In this document: in pieces, positions 37,271 to 47,777 of the stretch
Layout of the letters: each line of letters begins with the position of its first letter
Numbering within the stretch: position 1 is the stretch's first letter
NCBI RefSeq assembly: GCF_000244955.1
Contig: NZ_CM001439.1
Location: forward strand, 682,001 to 746,000
Origin: Saccharomonospora marina XMU15
Lineage (GTDB): Bacteria > Actinomycetota > Actinomycetes > Mycobacteriales > Pseudonocardiaceae
Direction of reading: 5' to 3'
DNA: 64,000 nucleotides
Notes under the pieces: model-generated
The model's input: the letters and a program-made list of their open reading frames with translations, nothing else
Told to the model about the DNA's origin: nothing
Database searches by the model: none
Position numbers and translations under genes: made by a program

Positions 37271-38127
37271 TGGGCCAGAAAATCAACCCGCACGGCTTCC
37301 GGCTCGGGATCACCACGGATTGGAAGTCCCGCTGGTACGCCGACAAGCAGTACTCGGAGTACGTCGCCGAGGACGTCAAGATCCGCAAGCTCCTTTCGAC
37401 GGGTATGGAGCGCGCAGGCATCTCCAAGGTCGAGATCGAGCGCACCCGGGACCGGGTCCGCGTGGACATTCACACCGCGCGGCCGGGCATCGTCATCGGC
37501 CGTCGTGGCGCCGAGGCCGACCGGATCCGTGGCGCGCTGGAGAAGCTCACCGGCAAGCAGGTGCAGCTGAACATCCTCGAGGTGAAGAACCCCGAGTCGG
37601 ACGCGCAGCTGGTCGCGCAGGGCGTGGCCGAACAGTTGTCCAACCGCGTGGCGTTCCGGCGGGCCATGCGTAAGGCGATCCAGACCTCGATGCGTTCGCC
37701 GCAGGTCAAGGGCATTCGCGTGCAGTGCAGCGGCAGGCTCGGCGGCGCCGAGATGTCCCGCTCGGAGCACTACCGCGACGGCAGGGTTCCGCTGCACACG
37801 TTGCGTGCCGATATCGACTACGGCTTTTTCGAGGCTCGCACCACCTTCGGCAGGATCGGCGTGAAGGTGTGGATCTACAAGGGCGACATCGTCGGTGGGC
37901 TGAAGGGCAAGCAGGAGCGGGACGCGGCCGCGGCTGCCGAGCGCGCCCCACGGCGCGAGCGGCCCTCCCGGCGTCGCTCCGGTTCCTCCGGCACGACGCC
38001 GACCTCGACCGAAGCCGGCCGGGCCGCCGCGGCGTCGCAGAGTGGCGCGCAGAGCGACACCGATGTGGCCGCAGGCCAGGCTCCGCAGGTGGCGGCGCAG
38101 GACGCCGCAGAGAAATCGGAGGGCTGA
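37270..38127 (+). CDS. rpsC: 30S ribosomal protein S3
   Basis: The product is 285 aa from GTG 37270. It holds the mRNA entry channel. The KH domain with [16 protein letters not shown] is at about residues 75-90. The C-terminal extension beyond about 220 is a long Ala/Ser/Arg-rich disordered tail, longer than in E. coli (233 aa) but normal for actinobacteria. It is 3 nt before rplP. Confidence 0.97.
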   Translation: MGQKINPHGFRLGITTDWKSRWYADKQYSEYVAEDVKIRKLLSTGMERAGISKVEIERTRDRVRVDIHTARPGIVIGRRGAEADRIRGALEKLTGKQVQLNILEVKNPESDAQLVAQGVAEQLSNRVAFRRAMRKAIQTSMRSPQVKGIRVQCSGRLGGAEMSRSEHYRDGRVPLHTLRADIDYGFFEARTTFGRIGVKVWIYKGDIVGGLKGKQERDAAAAAERAPRRERPSRRRSGSSGTTPTSTEAGRAAAASQSGAQSDTDVAAGQAPQVAAQDAAEKSEG

Positions 38128-38130
38128 GGC

Positions 38131-38550
38131 GTGCTCATCCCACGCAAGGTCAAGCACCGCAAGCAGCACTCGCCGAAGCGTTCCGGCGCCGCCAAGGGCG
38201 GCACCAAGGTCAACTTCGGTGAGTACGGCATCCAGGCGCTCGAGCACAGCTACGTGACGAACCGGCAGATCGAGTCGGCTCGTATTGCCATGACCAGGCA
38301 CATCAAGCGTGGCGGGAAAATCTGGATCAACATCTTCCCCGACCGGCCGCTGACGAAGAAGCCCGCCGAAACCCGCATGGGTTCCGGTAAGGGTTCGCCC
38401 GAGTGGTGGGTGGCCAACGTGAAGCCGGGCAGGGTCATGTTCGAGATGAGCTTCCCGAACGAGGCCGTGGCTCGCGAGGCGCTGCGCCGTGCGATCCACA
38501 AGCTGCCGATGAAGTGCCGGATCGTGACGCGCGAAGGTGGTGAGTTCTGA
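38131..38550 (+). CDS. rplP: 50S ribosomal protein L16
   Basis: The product is 139 aa from GTG 38131. L16 helps position A-site tRNA. It begins [15 protein letters not shown] and has the conserved [20 protein letters not shown]. Stop and rpmC start overlap by 1 nt. Confidence 0.97.
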   Translation: MLIPRKVKHRKQHSPKRSGAAKGGTKVNFGEYGIQALEHSYVTNRQIESARIAMTRHIKRGGKIWINIFPDRPLTKKPAETRMGSGKGSPEWWVANVKPGRVMFEMSFPNEAVAREALRRAIHKLPMKCRIVTREGGEF

Positions 38551-38801
38551 TGGCTAAGGCCGGAGGAGTTGCGTCGTCAGAACTTCGTGAGCTCACTGCG
38601 GAGGAGCTCGTGCTGCGGCTGAAGGAAGCCAAGGAGGAGTTGTTCAACCTCCGGTTCCAGATGGCCACCGGGCAGCTCGACAACAACCGCAGGCTGCGCA
38701 CGGTGCGCGCGGACATCGCCCGCATCTACACCGTGATGCGCGAGCGTGAGCTCGGGCTCTCCATCGCGCCTGACGAGAACGAGAGTGAAGGTGCCGCATG
38801 A
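38550..38801 (+). CDS. rpmC: 50S ribosomal protein L29
   Basis: The product is 83 aa. The helix pair ([20 protein letters not shown] and [19 protein letters not shown]) is characteristic. The acidic C-terminus is longer than in E. coli. It overlaps rpsQ by ATGA. Confidence 0.96.
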   Translation: MAKAGGVASSELRELTAEELVLRLKEAKEELFNLRFQMATGQLDNNRRLRTVRADIARIYTVMRERELGLSIAPDENESEGAA

Positions 38802-39079
38802 CGGAGCCGGTGCAGAAGAAGGAGTCCGGCCGTAACTACCGGAAGGTCCGGGAGGGCCTGGTCGTGTCCGACAAGATGGACAAGACGATCGTGGTCGAGC
38901 TCGAGGACCGCAAGAAGCACCCGCTGTACGGCAAGGTGATGCGCTCGACCAAGAAGGTCAAGGCGCACGACGAGCAGAACACGGCCGGTGTGGGCGACCG
39001 CGTGCTCCTCATGGAGACCCGTCCCCAGTCGGCCACCAAGCGCTGGCGGCTCGTCGAGATCCGCGAGAAGGCCAAGTAA
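38798..39079 (+). CDS. rpsQ: 30S ribosomal protein S17
   Basis: The product is 93 aa with a short basic N-terminal addition before the OB-fold ([20 protein letters not shown]). The motif [13 protein letters not shown] lies near the C-terminus. A 76-bp gap with GC-rich inverted segments separates it from rplN. Confidence 0.96.
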   Translation: MTEPVQKKESGRNYRKVREGLVVSDKMDKTIVVELEDRKKHPLYGKVMRSTKKVKAHDEQNTAGVGDRVLLMETRPQSATKRWRLVEIREKAK

Positions 39080-39155
39080 GCAGGGGCCCGAGTGGCCCCG
39101 TTCGTTCCGCCAGGCTCGGGCCTACCGAGAACCGGCGCGACATACAGGAGTTGAC

Positions 39156-39524
39156 GTGATCCAGCAGGAGTCGCGACTGCGAGTCGCCGACAACACGGGT
39201 GCCAAGGAGATCCTGACCATCCGGGTGCTCGGTGGCTCGGGGCGGCGCTACGCGGGCATCGGCGACATCATCGTCGCCACCGTCAAGGACGCCATCCCGG
39301 GCGCCAACGTGAAGCGTGGTGACGTCGTCAGGGCCGTCATCGTCAGGACGGTGAAGGAGAAGCGTCGCCCCGACGGCTCCTACATCCGGTTCGACGAGAA
39401 CGCAGCGGTCCTCATCAAGAACGACAACGAACCGCGAGGGACCCGCATCTTCGGCCCGGTTGGGCGTGAGCTGCGCGATCGGAAGTTCATGAAGATCATC
39501 TCGCTCGCGCCGGAGGTGCTCTAG
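39156..39524 (+). CDS. rplN: 50S ribosomal protein L14
   Basis: The product is 122 aa, exact family length, starting at GTG 39156 (CAGGAG upstream) with [18 protein letters not shown]. It forms part of the subunit bridge. The open frame continues upstream but only through the rpsQ gap. Confidence 0.97.
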   Translation: MIQQESRLRVADNTGAKEILTIRVLGGSGRRYAGIGDIIVATVKDAIPGANVKRGDVVRAVIVRTVKEKRRPDGSYIRFDENAAVLIKNDNEPRGTRIFGPVGRELRDRKFMKIISLAPEVL

Positions 39525-39839
39525 ATGAAGGTGAAGAAGGGCGACACCGTCCTCGTCATCGCAGGCAAGGACAAGGGCGCCAAGGGCAAGGTCATCCAGG
39601 CCTATCCCGACCGCCAACGGGTTCTGGTCGAGGGTGTGAACCGCATCAAGAAGCACACCCGGATCACCCAGACCCAGCGGGGCGCTCAGTCCGGCGGCAT
39701 CGTCACGCAGGAGGCTCCCATCCACGTGTCGAACGTGATGGTGGTGGACTCCGACGGCAAGCCGACCAAGGTGGGCTACCGCATCGGCGAGGACGGTAAG
39801 AAGGTTCGGATCTCGCGCAGGACCGGCAAGGACATCTGA
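39525..39839 (+). CDS. rplX: 50S ribosomal protein L24
   Basis: The product is 104 aa with a KOW motif at the N-terminus ([20 protein letters not shown]). It is an early assembly protein. It directly abuts the rplN stop and overlaps the rplE start by 1 nt. Confidence 0.97.
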   Translation: MKVKKGDTVLVIAGKDKGAKGKVIQAYPDRQRVLVEGVNRIKKHTRITQTQRGAQSGGIVTQEAPIHVSNVMVVDSDGKPTKVGYRIGEDGKKVRISRRTGKDI

Positions 39840-40411
39840 TGACCACCGCAGAGAAGACATACCCGACACCGCGGTTGAAGATCCGGTACCGCGAGGAGAT
39901 CACAGGCCAACTCCGCGAGGAGTTCGGCTACACCAACCCGCACCAGATCCCCGGTGTGGTCAAGGTCGTGGTCAACATGGGCGTCGGCGACGCCGCCCGC
40001 GACAGCAAGTTGATCGAGGGCGCCATCCGCGACCTGGCCACCATCACCGGGCAGAAGCCGGAGGTGCGTAGGGCTCGCAAGTCCATCGCGCAGTTCAAGC
40101 TGCGTGAGGGGCAGCCGATCGGTGCGCGGGTGACGCTGCGCGGCGACCGCATGTGGGAGTTCCTCGACCGGCTGCTCACCATCGCGCTGCCGCGTATCCG
40201 CGACTTCCGCGGGTTGTCGGCGAAGCAGTTCGACGGCAAGGGCAACTACACCTTCGGTCTCACGGAACAGTCGATGTTCCACGAGATCAACCCGGACTCC
40301 ATCGACCGCCCGCGCGGCATGGACGTCACGGTCGTCACCACCGCCACCACCGACGACGAGGGCCGTGCGCTGCTTCGCAAGCTCGGTTTCCCGTTCAAGG
40401 AGGCGTCATGA
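39839..40411 (+). CDS. rplE: 50S ribosomal protein L5
   Basis: The product is 190 aa and binds 5S rRNA at the central protuberance. The segments [19 protein letters not shown] and [20 protein letters not shown] are conserved. The final codons carry AAGGAGG (40397-40403), which serves as ribosome binding site for a 33-codon ORF that overlaps the stop by ATGA. Confidence 0.97.
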   Translation: MTTAEKTYPTPRLKIRYREEITGQLREEFGYTNPHQIPGVVKVVVNMGVGDAARDSKLIEGAIRDLATITGQKPEVRRARKSIAQFKLREGQPIGARVTLRGDRMWEFLDRLLTIALPRIRDFRGLSAKQFDGKGNYTFGLTEQSMFHEINPDSIDRPRGMDVTVVTTATTDDEGRALLRKLGFPFKEAS

Positions 40412-40509
40412 GCGACACTCGACAGCTCACGCCCGTGAAAGCCGCCCGGGTGCGGGTGTCCCGCAAGACGGACCGGGTGCGGGTGTCCCGCGAGACACAG
40501 GAGAACTGA
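40408..40509 (+). CDS. Small basic 33-aa ORF between rplE and rpsN
   Basis: The ATG overlaps the rplE stop as ATGA and lies 4 nt after AAGGAGG, so translation is plausible. The peptide is 33 aa and basic. Its second half is a tandem duplication: 27-bp units at 40447-40473 and 40474-40500 encode RVRVSRKTD and RVRVSRETQ, with 18 bp identical at the start of each. The end of the ORF carries AGGAGA (40499-40504) for rpsN. I know no such gene at this position. It could be a coupling leader or a non-functional expansion. Confidence 0.5.
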   Translation: MSDTRQLTPVKAARVRVSRKTDRVRVSRETQEN

Positions 40510-40513
40510 GCAG

Positions 40514-40699
40514 ATGGCCAAGAAAGCTCTGATCGCCAAGGCCGCGCGCAAGCCGAAGTTCAAGGTGCGGGGCTACACCCGCTGCCAGCGCTGCGGACGG
40601 CCGCGCTCGGTGTACCGCAAGTTCGGCCTTTGCCGCGTCTGCCTGCGAGAGATGGCGCACGCCGGCCAGCTTCCCGGTGTGAACAAGTCCAGCTGGTGA
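40514..40699 (+). CDS. rpsN: 30S ribosomal protein S14 type Z
   Basis: The product is 61 aa, the short zinc-binding form. The zinc ligands are in CQRCGRPR and CRVC (C-x2-C ... C-x2-C). The Zn-type is the normal housekeeping S14 at this position in actinobacteria. Start ATG 40514. Confidence 0.97.
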   Translation: MAKKALIAKAARKPKFKVRGYTRCQRCGRPRSVYRKFGLCRVCLREMAHAGQLPGVNKSSW

Positions 40700-40775
40700 A
40701 GGCTCACTACCGACTCCCACTTCGCCACAGGCCCCGCGATGCGGGGAACCAGGGCGAGAAAGGTTGAAGGTCACC

Positions 40776-41174
40776 ATGACGATGACCGACCCGATCGCAG
40801 ACTTCCTGACACGTCTGCGCAATGCGAACTCGGCGTACCACGACGAGGTCGTACTGCCCCACTCGAAGATCAAGGCGAACATCGCCGAGATCCTCAAGCG
40901 CGAGGGCTACATCTCGAGCTACCGGACCGAGCCGGGCGAGAAGCACAAGAACCTCGTCGTCGAGCTGAAGTACGGCCCGAACCGGGAGCGCAGCATCGCA
41001 GGCCTGCGGCGAGTCTCGAAGCCCGGTCTGCGGGTGTACGCCAAATCGACCAGCCTGCCCAGCGTTCTGGGCGGCCTCGGCGTGGCGATCATCTCGACGT
41101 CGTCGGGACTGCAGACCGACAGGCAGTGCAAGCGCAACGGCGTGGGCGGGGAAGTCCTCGCCTACGTCTGGTGA
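40776..41174 (+). CDS. rpsH: 30S ribosomal protein S8
   Basis: The product is 132 aa from ATG 40776 ([17 protein letters not shown]), the usual family start; TTG 40764 would add 4 residues. It binds 16S rRNA helix 21, and in E. coli it regulates the spc operon. The C-terminal motif GGEVLAYVW is conserved. GAAGG lies upstream. Confidence 0.97.
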   Translation: MTMTDPIADFLTRLRNANSAYHDEVVLPHSKIKANIAEILKREGYISSYRTEPGEKHKNLVVELKYGPNRERSIAGLRRVSKPGLRVYAKSTSLPSVLGGLGVAIISTSSGLQTDRQCKRNGVGGEVLAYVW

Positions 41175-41189
41175 GGAAGGGGGACTGGC

Positions 41190-41729
41190 ATGTCACGCAT
41201 CGGTAAGCTGCCGATCACCGTCCCCTCCGGGGTCGAGGTGACCATCGACGGACAGCACGTCACGGTCAAGGGCCCGAAGGGCACTCTCGAGCACAACGTT
41301 CCCGAGCCGATCATGGTGGAACGCGCCGAGGACGGCACGCTGCAGGTGAGGCGTCCCGACGACGAGCGGGAAAGCCGTTCGCTGCACGGTCTGACGCGCA
41401 CCTTGGTGAACAACCTGGTCGTCGGGGTGACCGACGGTTTCGAGAAGCGGATGGAGATCCACGGGGTCGGTTACCGCGTGCAGGCCAAGGGGCAGGACCT
41501 CGAGTTCGCCCTCGGCTACAGCCACCCGGTGACGGTCAAGGCCCCCGACGGCATCACCTTCAAGGTGGAGAGCCCGACGCGGTTCTCGGTGTCCGGCATC
41601 GACAAGCAGAAGGTCGGCCAGACCGCGGCGGTCATCCGCAAGCTACGTCGCCCCGACCCGTACAAGGGCAAGGGCCTGCGCTACGAGGGTGAGCGCATCC
41701 GCCGCAAGGTCGGAAAGACGGGTAAGTGA
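41190..41729 (+). CDS. rplF: 50S ribosomal protein L6
   Basis: The product is 179 aa with two related domains ([19 protein letters not shown] and [19 protein letters not shown]). The end [19 protein letters not shown] is the family C-terminal signature. GAGGAAGGGGG precedes the start. Confidence 0.97.
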   Translation: MSRIGKLPITVPSGVEVTIDGQHVTVKGPKGTLEHNVPEPIMVERAEDGTLQVRRPDDERESRSLHGLTRTLVNNLVVGVTDGFEKRMEIHGVGYRVQAKGQDLEFALGYSHPVTVKAPDGITFKVESPTRFSVSGIDKQKVGQTAAVIRKLRRPDPYKGKGLRYEGERIRRKVGKTGK

Positions 41730-41731
41730 TC

Positions 41732-42130
41732 ATGAGCGAAACGGTTACCAAGCGCAAGCCCATCGGCAAGGACATCTCGACCCGTCGGCGCGCAGGCAAG
41801 ATCCGGCGGCACAACCGGCTGCGCAAGAAGATCAACGGTACGGCCGAGCGGCCCAGGATGTCGGTGAAGCGGTCCTCGCGACACATCGTGGTCCAGTTGA
41901 TCGACGACATCGCCGGGCACACCATGGCGTCGGCATCGAGCCTCGAAGCAAGTGTGCGCTCGGTCGAGGGCGACAAGAAGGCCAAGGCAGCCAAGGTCGG
42001 CGAGTTGGTCGCGGCCCGCGCCAAGAACGCGGGAATCTCCAAGGTGGTGTTCGACCGTGGCGGCAACGCCTACCACGGTCGGATCGCCGCGCTGGCCGAC
42101 GCCGCCCGCGAGGCGGGGTTGGAGTTCTGA
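41732..42130 (+). CDS. rplR: 50S ribosomal protein L18
   Basis: The product is 132 aa from ATG 41732. A GTG at 41726 overlaps the rplF stop and would add 2 residues. It binds 5S rRNA with L5. The basic N-terminus and the [19 protein letters not shown] and [20 protein letters not shown] segments are diagnostic. Confidence 0.96.
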   Translation: MSETVTKRKPIGKDISTRRRAGKIRRHNRLRKKINGTAERPRMSVKRSSRHIVVQLIDDIAGHTMASASSLEASVRSVEGDKKAKAAKVGELVAARAKNAGISKVVFDRGGNAYHGRIAALADAAREAGLEF

Positions 42131-42167
42131 CAGTGAGCAACATTCTCGAGAACGGAAGGAACGCCTG

Positions 42168-42803
42168 ATGCCGGGACGTACGCGGCAATCCGGCGGCCAG
42201 GGCGGACCAGGCGGCGACCGCGAGCGCGGTGGCGGCAGGGACCGCAGGGACCGTCGTGACGGTGGCCGTGGCGGGGCGGCCCAGGACAAGACCCCGCACC
42301 TCGAGCGCGTCGTAGCGATCAACCGGGTGGCCAAGGTCGTCAAGGGTGGTCGGCGCTTCAGCTTCACCGCGCTGGTCGTCGTCGGTGACGGGGACGGACA
42401 GGTCGGTGTCGGCTACGGCAAGGCCAAGGAAGTGCCCGCGGCCATCGCCAAGGGTGTCGAGGAGGCGAAGAAGAATTTCTTCCGCGTGCCTCGCATCGCG
42501 GGCACCATCCCTCACCCTGTGCAGGGTGAGGAGGCCGCCGGTGTCGTGCTGCTGCGCCCGGCCAGCCCTGGTACCGGAGTCATCGCGGGCGGACCGGTGC
42601 GTGCCGTGCTCGAGTGCGCGGGCGTGCACGACGTGCTGTCCAAGTCGCTCGGCAGTGACAACGCGATCAACATCGTGCACGCGACCGTGCGGGCACTGAA
42701 GGACCTGCAGCGTCCGGAGGAGGTCGCGGCGCGCCGTGGCCTTCCGCTCGAGGACGTCGCACCGGCCCGGATGCTGCGCCAGCGTGCGGGGCAGGGGGTC
42801 TGA
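42168..42803 (+). CDS. rpsE: 30S ribosomal protein S5
   Basis: The product is 211 aa from ATG 42168 (AAGGAA upstream), with a Gly/Arg-rich N-terminal extension. The double-stranded RNA-binding-like domain ([19 protein letters not shown], then [19 protein letters not shown]) matches S5. The C-terminal domain has the usual [18 protein letters not shown]. Confidence 0.97.
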   Translation: MPGRTRQSGGQGGPGGDRERGGGRDRRDRRDGGRGGAAQDKTPHLERVVAINRVAKVVKGGRRFSFTALVVVGDGDGQVGVGYGKAKEVPAAIAKGVEEAKKNFFRVPRIAGTIPHPVQGEEAAGVVLLRPASPGTGVIAGGPVRAVLECAGVHDVLSKSLGSDNAINIVHATVRALKDLQRPEEVAARRGLPLEDVAPARMLRQRAGQGV

Positions 42804-42804
42804 C

Positions 42805-42987
42805 ATGGCTCAGCTCAAGGTCACCCAGATCAAGAGCACGATCGGGACCAAGCGCAACCACAGGGATTCGCTGCGCACGCTGGGTCTGCGCAAGATCCGG
42901 CAGTCGGTTGTGCGTGATGACACCCCGCAGGTGCGTGGCCTCATCCACACGGTGCGGCACCTGGTGACCGTGGAGGAGGTCAAGTAA
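42805..42987 (+). CDS. rpmD: 50S ribosomal protein L30
   Basis: The product is 60 aa from ATG 42805, 1 nt after the rpsE stop. The family core [20 protein letters not shown] is present. It overlaps the rplO start by 1 nt. Confidence 0.96.
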   Translation: MAQLKVTQIKSTIGTKRNHRDSLRTLGLRKIRQSVVRDDTPQVRGLIHTVRHLVTVEEVK

Positions 42988-43430
42988 TGGCCATCAAGAT
43001 CCATCACCTCAGGCCCGCTCCCGGCTCCAACCGGGAGAAGATCCGGGTCGGCCGTGGTGAGGGCTCGAAGGGCAAGACCGCCGGTCGCGGTACGAAGGGC
43101 ACCAAGGCCCGCAAGAACGTGCCCGCCGGCTTCGAGGGTGGGCAGATGCCCATCCACATGCGGCTGCCGAAGCTGCGTGGCTTCAAGAACCGCTTCCGCA
43201 CCGAGTACCAGGCGGTGAACGTGGGCGACCTGGCTCGCGCGTTCCCCGACGGTGGCAAGGTCGGCAAGGAGGAACTCGTCGCCCGCGGCTTGGTGCACAA
43301 GAACGAGCTGGTGAAGGTGCTCGGTAACGGCGAGCTGAACGGCGTCAAGCTGGACGTGACCGCCGATGCCTTCTCCAACTCGGCGAAGGAGAAACTCGAA
43401 GCAGCAGGTGGCTCGGTCACCAAGCTCTGA
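42987..43430 (+). CDS. rplO: 50S ribosomal protein L15
   Basis: The product is 147 aa with the Gly-rich N-terminal extension that runs into the ribosome ([20 protein letters not shown]) and the C-terminal [16 protein letters not shown] segment. It ends the spc ribosomal cluster; a hairpin and repeats separate it from secY. Confidence 0.97.
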   Translation: MAIKIHHLRPAPGSNREKIRVGRGEGSKGKTAGRGTKGTKARKNVPAGFEGGQMPIHMRLPKLRGFKNRFRTEYQAVNVGDLARAFPDGGKVGKEELVARGLVHKNELVKVLGNGELNGVKLDVTADAFSNSAKEKLEAAGGSVTKL

Positions 43431-43441
43431 GTGAGCGAAAC

Positions 43442-43485
43442 CGGCCCGGAGGAGGACCCAACCCAAGGGGAACCCCTCCGGGCCG
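43442..43485 (+). terminator. Hairpin after rplO
   Basis: A perfect 11-bp stem (43442-43452 with 43475-43485) with a 22-nt loop, 12 nt after the rplO stop. There is no T-run. It could terminate the S10/spc transcript. Confidence 0.5.
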
Positions 43486-43504
43486 CTCCATCTCAGCGCC
43501 CGTA

Positions 43505-43573
43505 ACCGCAGTTTGCCCGCTAAACGCGGTACCGTGCGGTCCCCCTCACCGCGGTTTGCCCGCTAAACGTGGT
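43505..43573. repeat. Dispersed palindromic repeat, direct pair (locus 4)
   Basis: Two copies in the same (reverse) orientation, 43505-43530 and 43548-43573, each containing GTTTGCCCGCTAAACG, with a 43-bp period. They occupy the start of the rplO-secY gap. The rest of that gap (43574-43776) holds no gene I can see. Confidence 0.9.
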
Positions 43574-43776
43574 CGGCGAGCGGGGTAGAGCGGTCGAAAA
43601 GCGGCACTACGTGATGTCGCGTTGAGCGGGGCTGTTAGAGTCGGAGCCACGCTTCGGGATACCCGTGCCCCGACGCGCCCCTGGCTTGCCCGCCAGCAAC
43701 AGTGTGTCCTGCCGGCCCCAGTGTCGGCCAAGCCGATCGTCGGCTGATCGCCGACGACGCCGAGGAGGTCCCCCGC

Positions 43777-45084
43777 GTGCTCAGCGCCTTCCGCTCGGCT
43801 CTCGCGACGCCGGACCTGCGCAAGAAGATCCTGTTCACGCTGATGATCGTGGCCGTCTATCGGATCGGCGCGACCATGCCAGCACCTGGGGTGTCGTACC
43901 CGAATGTCCAGGCTTGTCAGGCGCAGGTTCAAGATCAAAACATCTTCTCGCTGCTGAACCTGTTCAGTGGTGGTGCGCTGCTGCAGCTGTCTGTGTTCGC
44001 CACCGGGATCATGCCCTACATCACGGCGAGCATCATCGTGCAGTTGCTGACCGTGGTCATCCCGCGGTTCGAGGAGCTGAAGAAGGAAGGCCAGGCAGGG
44101 CAGAGCAAGCTCACCCAGTACACGCGCTACCTGACTATCGCACTGGCGATCCTGCAGGCGACGGGTGTGGTCGCGCTGGCCGATCGAGGCCAGCTCTTCG
44201 GTGACTGTGACCAGCCGGTGCTGCCGGACAACAGCGTGTACTCGCTCGCACTCACGGTCCTCACCATGACGGCAGGCACCGCGGTGATGATGTGGCTGGG
44301 CGAGTTGATCACCGAGCGCGGCGTCGGCAACGGAATGTCGCTGCTGATCTTCCTGAACATCGCTGCGCGCATCCCGGCCGAAGGCGCCAACATCCTGAAC
44401 AACCAGGGTGGCCTGGTGTTCTTCTTCGTCTGTGTGCTGGGGCTGGCGATCATCGCGAGCGTCATCTTCGTCGAGCAGGGTCAGCGACGAATCCCGGTGC
44501 AGTACGCCAAGCGCATGATCGGCCGACGCATGTACGGCGGTACCTCCACCTACCTGCCGATCAAGGTCAACCAGGCCGGTGTTATTCCGGTGATCTTCGC
44601 ATCCTCGCTGCTCTACCTCCCCGACCTGATCGGCAGGCTCGTGGGGAACCCGAACGAGGCGTCTTGGTGGCAACGCTTCCTGCAGACGTACCTGGTCGAT
44701 CAGTCGAGCTGGGTGCACATCCTGATGTACTTCGCGCTGATCATCTTCTTCACCTACTTCTACATCACGATCACCTTCAACGTGGACGAGCGTGCGGAGG
44801 AGATGAAGAAATTCGGTGGCTTCATTCCTGGCATCAGGCCAGGTAGGCCGACCGCCGAGTACCTCGGCCACGTGCTCAGCCGTATCACGCTTCCGGGGTC
44901 GATCTATCTCGGCATCGTCGCGATCCTCCCGAACTTCTTCCTGTCGATCACCGGTGAAGGTCAGAACCAGAACTTCCCGTTCGGCGGCACTGCTGTGCTG
45001 ATCATGGTTGGTGTCGGTCTCGACACGGTGAAGCAGATCGAAAGCCAGCTGATGCAGCGCAATTACGAAGGGTTCCTGCGATGA
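43777..45084 (+). CDS. secY: Preprotein translocase subunit SecY
   Basis: The product is 435 aa from GTG 43777 with GAGGAGG upstream; the longer open frame from 43702 lacks conservation. It is the channel subunit of the Sec translocon, with ten membrane helices. The plug and gate regions and the C-terminal tail ([10 protein letters not shown]) are conserved, as are [20 protein letters not shown] and [13 protein letters not shown]. It overlaps adk by ATGA. Confidence 0.97.
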   Translation: MLSAFRSALATPDLRKKILFTLMIVAVYRIGATMPAPGVSYPNVQACQAQVQDQNIFSLLNLFSGGALLQLSVFATGIMPYITASIIVQLLTVVIPRFEELKKEGQAGQSKLTQYTRYLTIALAILQATGVVALADRGQLFGDCDQPVLPDNSVYSLALTVLTMTAGTAVMMWLGELITERGVGNGMSLLIFLNIAARIPAEGANILNNQGGLVFFFVCVLGLAIIASVIFVEQGQRRIPVQYAKRMIGRRMYGGTSTYLPIKVNQAGVIPVIFASSLLYLPDLIGRLVGNPNEASWWQRFLQTYLVDQSSWVHILMYFALIIFFTYFYITITFNVDERAEEMKKFGGFIPGIRPGRPTAEYLGHVLSRITLPGSIYLGIVAILPNFFLSITGEGQNQNFPFGGTAVLIMVGVGLDTVKQIESQLMQRNYEGFLR

Positions 45085-45635
45085 CGCGCGTGGTTCTAGT
45101 CGGTCCGCCTGGGGCAGGAAAGGGTACGCAGGCCGCAGCGCTGTCCGAGCGGCTCGGCGTACCGCACATCTCCACGGGCGACCTGTTCAGGACCCACGTA
45201 GGCGAGCAGACACCACTCGGCAGGGAAGCGAAGCGCTATCTTGACTCCGGTGAGCTGGTGCCGGACTCGGTGACCAACGAGATGGTGCGGGAGCGGCTTG
45301 CGGAGCCGGATGCCAAGTCGGGCTTCCTGCTCGACGGCTTCCCGCGCAATACCAAGCAGGCCGATGTGTTGGCGCAGATGCTCGCGGAGTCGGACACCGC
45401 GCTGGACGCTGTGATCGAGCTGCAGGTGCCCGAAGACGTCTTGGTGGATCGCTTGTTGGCCAGAGGGCGTACGGATGACACCGAGGACGTGATTCGACGC
45501 AGGCAGCAGGTGTACCGCTCTGAGACGGCACCGCTGTTGCAGTACTACTCCGACATCCTTGTGACGGTGGACGGCGTGGGTGACGTGGACCAGGTATCGG
45601 CGCGAGTGCTGGAAGCTCTCGGCAACCGGTCGTGA
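45081..45635 (+). CDS. adk: Adenylate kinase
   Basis: The product is 184 aa and interconverts ATP, ADP and AMP. The P-loop [10 protein letters not shown] is at residues 8-17. The AMP-binding segment STGDLFR and the LLDGFPRN motif are present. It is the short-LID form usual in actinobacteria. It is coupled to secY and overlaps map by GTGA. Confidence 0.97.
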   Translation: MTRVVLVGPPGAGKGTQAAALSERLGVPHISTGDLFRTHVGEQTPLGREAKRYLDSGELVPDSVTNEMVRERLAEPDAKSGFLLDGFPRNTKQADVLAQMLAESDTALDAVIELQVPEDVLVDRLLARGRTDDTEDVIRRRQQVYRSETAPLLQYYSDILVTVDGVGDVDQVSARVLEALGNRS

Positions 45636-46453
45636 AGCTCCTCCCGCGCCGTGTGCGGCAGTTGTTCCGCCGGAATCGCTCCATCGAGGTGAAAAGCCGG
45701 AGCGAGTTGGAAGCCATGCGAGCGGCTGGCCTCGTCGTTGCTCGCACCTTGCGCGGCATCATGGAGACTGCGGCGCCGGGCATGAGCACGGCAGAACTCG
45801 ACGAGTTGGCCGAGCAGACCATCCGTGAAGCCAATGCCGTGCCGTCGTTCAAGGGCTACCACGGTTTTCCCGCGTCGATCTGCACGTCGGTGAACGAGCA
45901 GATCGTGCACGGCATCCCCTCGCCAGACCGTGTATTGCGTGAAGGCGACCTGTTGTCGGTGGACTGTGGGGCGATCCTGGACGGTTGGCACGGTGATTCG
46001 GCTGTCACCATCGAGATCGGTGCCGTTACCGAGAGGGACAAGGCGCTGTCGGCGGCCACCAGGGCTGCGATGCTTGCCGGGGTACGGGCGGTGAACCCGG
46101 GCGCGCGGCTCACCGACGTTTCTCACGCCATCGAGCAGGCGGCTCGTCGCGCTGCCGCGGAGGATGGTGTCGAGTACGGGATGGTGCTCGAGTACGGCGG
46201 GCACGGTATCGGTTCGGCGATGCATATGGACCCGTTCCTACCCAATGTGGGGGAGCCCGGACGAGGACCGCTACTCGAAGTCGGTATGGCTCTGGCGATC
46301 GAACCCATGCTCACGGCCGGCTCGTCGGAGACCGTGGAGCTGGACGACGGGTGGACGGTGGTCACGGCTGACGGCTCTCGCGCCGCACATTGGGAGCACA
46401 CGGTGGCGGTCACCGACGAAGGGCCGTGGGTGTTGACAGAGCCTGAACCGTGA
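45632..46453 (+). CDS. map: Type I methionine aminopeptidase
   Basis: The product is 273 aa from GTG 45632. It removes N-terminal Met. Metal ligands match the family: Asp111, Asp122 (HGD), His191 (GHGIG), Glu224 (IEPM) and Glu255 (HWEHT). The N-terminal 20 residues are a basic extension. It is the last gene of the secY-adk-map unit; two repeat copies follow. Confidence 0.96.
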   Translation: MKLLPRRVRQLFRRNRSIEVKSRSELEAMRAAGLVVARTLRGIMETAAPGMSTAELDELAEQTIREANAVPSFKGYHGFPASICTSVNEQIVHGIPSPDRVLREGDLLSVDCGAILDGWHGDSAVTIEIGAVTERDKALSAATRAAMLAGVRAVNPGARLTDVSHAIEQAARRAAAEDGVEYGMVLEYGGHGIGSAMHMDPFLPNVGEPGRGPLLEVGMALAIEPMLTAGSSETVELDDGWTVVTADGSRAAHWEHTVAVTDEGPWVLTEPEP

Positions 46454-46471
46454 CGACCTGCCCTTCGCAAC

Positions 46472-46527
46472 AACGGTTTGCCCGCTAAACGTCGCCCGCC
46501 CACAGCGGTTTGCCCGCTAAACGCGGT
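46472..46527. repeat. Dispersed palindromic repeat, direct pair (locus 5)
   Basis: Two copies in reverse orientation, 46472-46492 and 46504-46527, each containing GGTTTGCCCGCTAAACG, with a period of 32 bp. They follow map. The remaining map-infA gap (to 46775) holds no gene I can support. Confidence 0.9.
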
Positions 46528-46775
46528 ATCAGGAGCGCGGGAAGCCGTCCGAAACACCGTTATCATTACGCGGTGAGAGGTTCACCCGGCAGACGGCTGA
46601 CCCAAACAACCCCGGCTTAGGGGGCTTGACACGCGGCGCGTACACTGATTGTTCGGCGTGCTCATCACGCCGGTTCCATCATGCTCACTTCCACTGGGCA
46701 GCGGGATTGGCGTGGCGTGCGTGCCACCAGGCAGGCAAGCACTCAACGCTCAACCAATCACGAAACGCGGAGGAC

Positions 46776-46997
46776 ATGGCGAAGAAAGACGGGGCCATCG
46801 AGGTCGAAGGCCGCGTGATCGAGCCGCTTCCCAACGCGATGTTTCGCGTCGAGTTGGAGAACGGCCACAAGGTCCTTGCACACATCAGTGGCAAGATGCG
46901 GCAGCACTACATCCGCATTCTGCCGGAGGACAGGGTTGTCGTAGAGCTCTCGCCCTACGACTTGTCCCGTGGTCGCATCGTCTACCGCTACAAGTGA
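46776..46997 (+). CDS. infA: Translation initiation factor IF-1
   Basis: The product is 73 aa from ATG 46776 (GCGGAGGA upstream), a single OB-fold that binds the ribosomal A site. The full core ([20 protein letters not shown] and [19 protein letters not shown]) is conserved. The open frame extends upstream without conservation. Confidence 0.97.
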   Translation: MAKKDGAIEVEGRVIEPLPNAMFRVELENGHKVLAHISGKMRQHYIRILPEDRVVVELSPYDLSRGRIVYRYK

Positions 46998-47072
46998 TCA
47001 CGGTGAGCGTGGTGGAGGGAGACCTCCACCAGGGGGCACGCAGAACTCAGCACGAGCAGGAGAGCAGGAGAC

Positions 47073-47186
47073 GTGAAGGTCAAGCCGAGCGTCAAGCGGA
47101 TCTGTGACAAGTGCCAGATCGTCCGTCGGCACGGTCGGATCATGGTGATCTGCGACAACCTGCGGCACAAGCAGCGGCAGGGCTGA
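47073..47186 (+). CDS. rpmJ: 50S ribosomal protein L36
   Basis: The product is 37 aa from GTG 47073 (AGCAGGAG upstream), below the length most ORF calls use. It is the zinc-containing form: C-x2-C in [12 protein letters not shown], then a Cys in MVICDN and a His in LRHKQ. The order infA-rpmJ-rpsM is standard. Confidence 0.96.
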   Translation: MKVKPSVKRICDKCQIVRRHGRIMVICDNLRHKQRQG

Positions 47187-47396
47187 TCACCGGGCACTCG
47201 TCCGAGTGAATTCATAGCCGAGTACCACTCCCCGTACCTGCCGGACCGTGGCGCAAGCCGACCGGACCGGCTCACCCCCGGACTCCAGGCCGGGGCCGGG
47301 ACGCCGTCCGCGAGAGCGGGTGGTGCGACAGCGAGTCGTCCCGGAATGGGCAGGGAGCAGACCTGGAGACACGATGAAGAAGGAGCATGAGCGCCA
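47187..47396. other. rpmJ-rpsM spacer
   Basis: 210 bp with no supported gene. It contains GC-rich inverted segments but no clear terminator. A short frame starting ATG at 47374 runs out of frame into rpsM and has no coding support. Confidence 0.4.
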
Positions 47397-47777
47397 ATGG
47401 CACGACTCGCTGGCGTCGATCTTCCCCGCGAGAAGCGGCTCGAGATCGCGCTTACCTACATCTACGGGATCGGCCGTACCCGCTCCAAGGAACTGATCAC
47501 CGCCACGGAACTGAACGCGGACACCCGCGTGAAGGACCTCAGCGATGACGACCTTGTGAAGCTGCGGGACTACATCGAAGAGAATTTCAAGGTCGAGGGT
47601 GACCTCCGTCGCGAGGTAAACGCCGACATCCGTCGAAAGATCGAGATCGGCTGTTACGAAGGCCTGCGGTGGCGACGCGGACTTCCTGTCCGCGGGCAAC
47701 GCACCAAGACCAACGCCCGTACGCGCAAGGGCCCGAAGAAGACGGTCGCAGGCAAGAAGAAGGCGGGCAAGAAGTGA
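47397..47777 (+). CDS. rpsM: 30S ribosomal protein S13
   Basis: The product is 126 aa with [20 protein letters not shown] at the start and the helix-two-turn-helix region near [14 protein letters not shown]. The tail [19 protein letters not shown] is conserved. The stop overlaps the start of the next small gene as GTGA. Confidence 0.97.
   Translation: MARLAGVDLPREKRLEIALTYIYGIGRTRSKELITATELNADTRVKDLSDDDLVKLRDYIEENFKVEGDLRREVNADIRRKIEIGCYEGLRWRRGLPVRGQRTKTNARTRKGPKKTVAGKKKAGKK

Noticed and set aside
46626-46646. TTGACA and TACACT before infA as a promoter
   Set aside because: The spacing is 9 nt, too short for a housekeeping promoter. They may be unrelated, or one may pair with an element I do not see.
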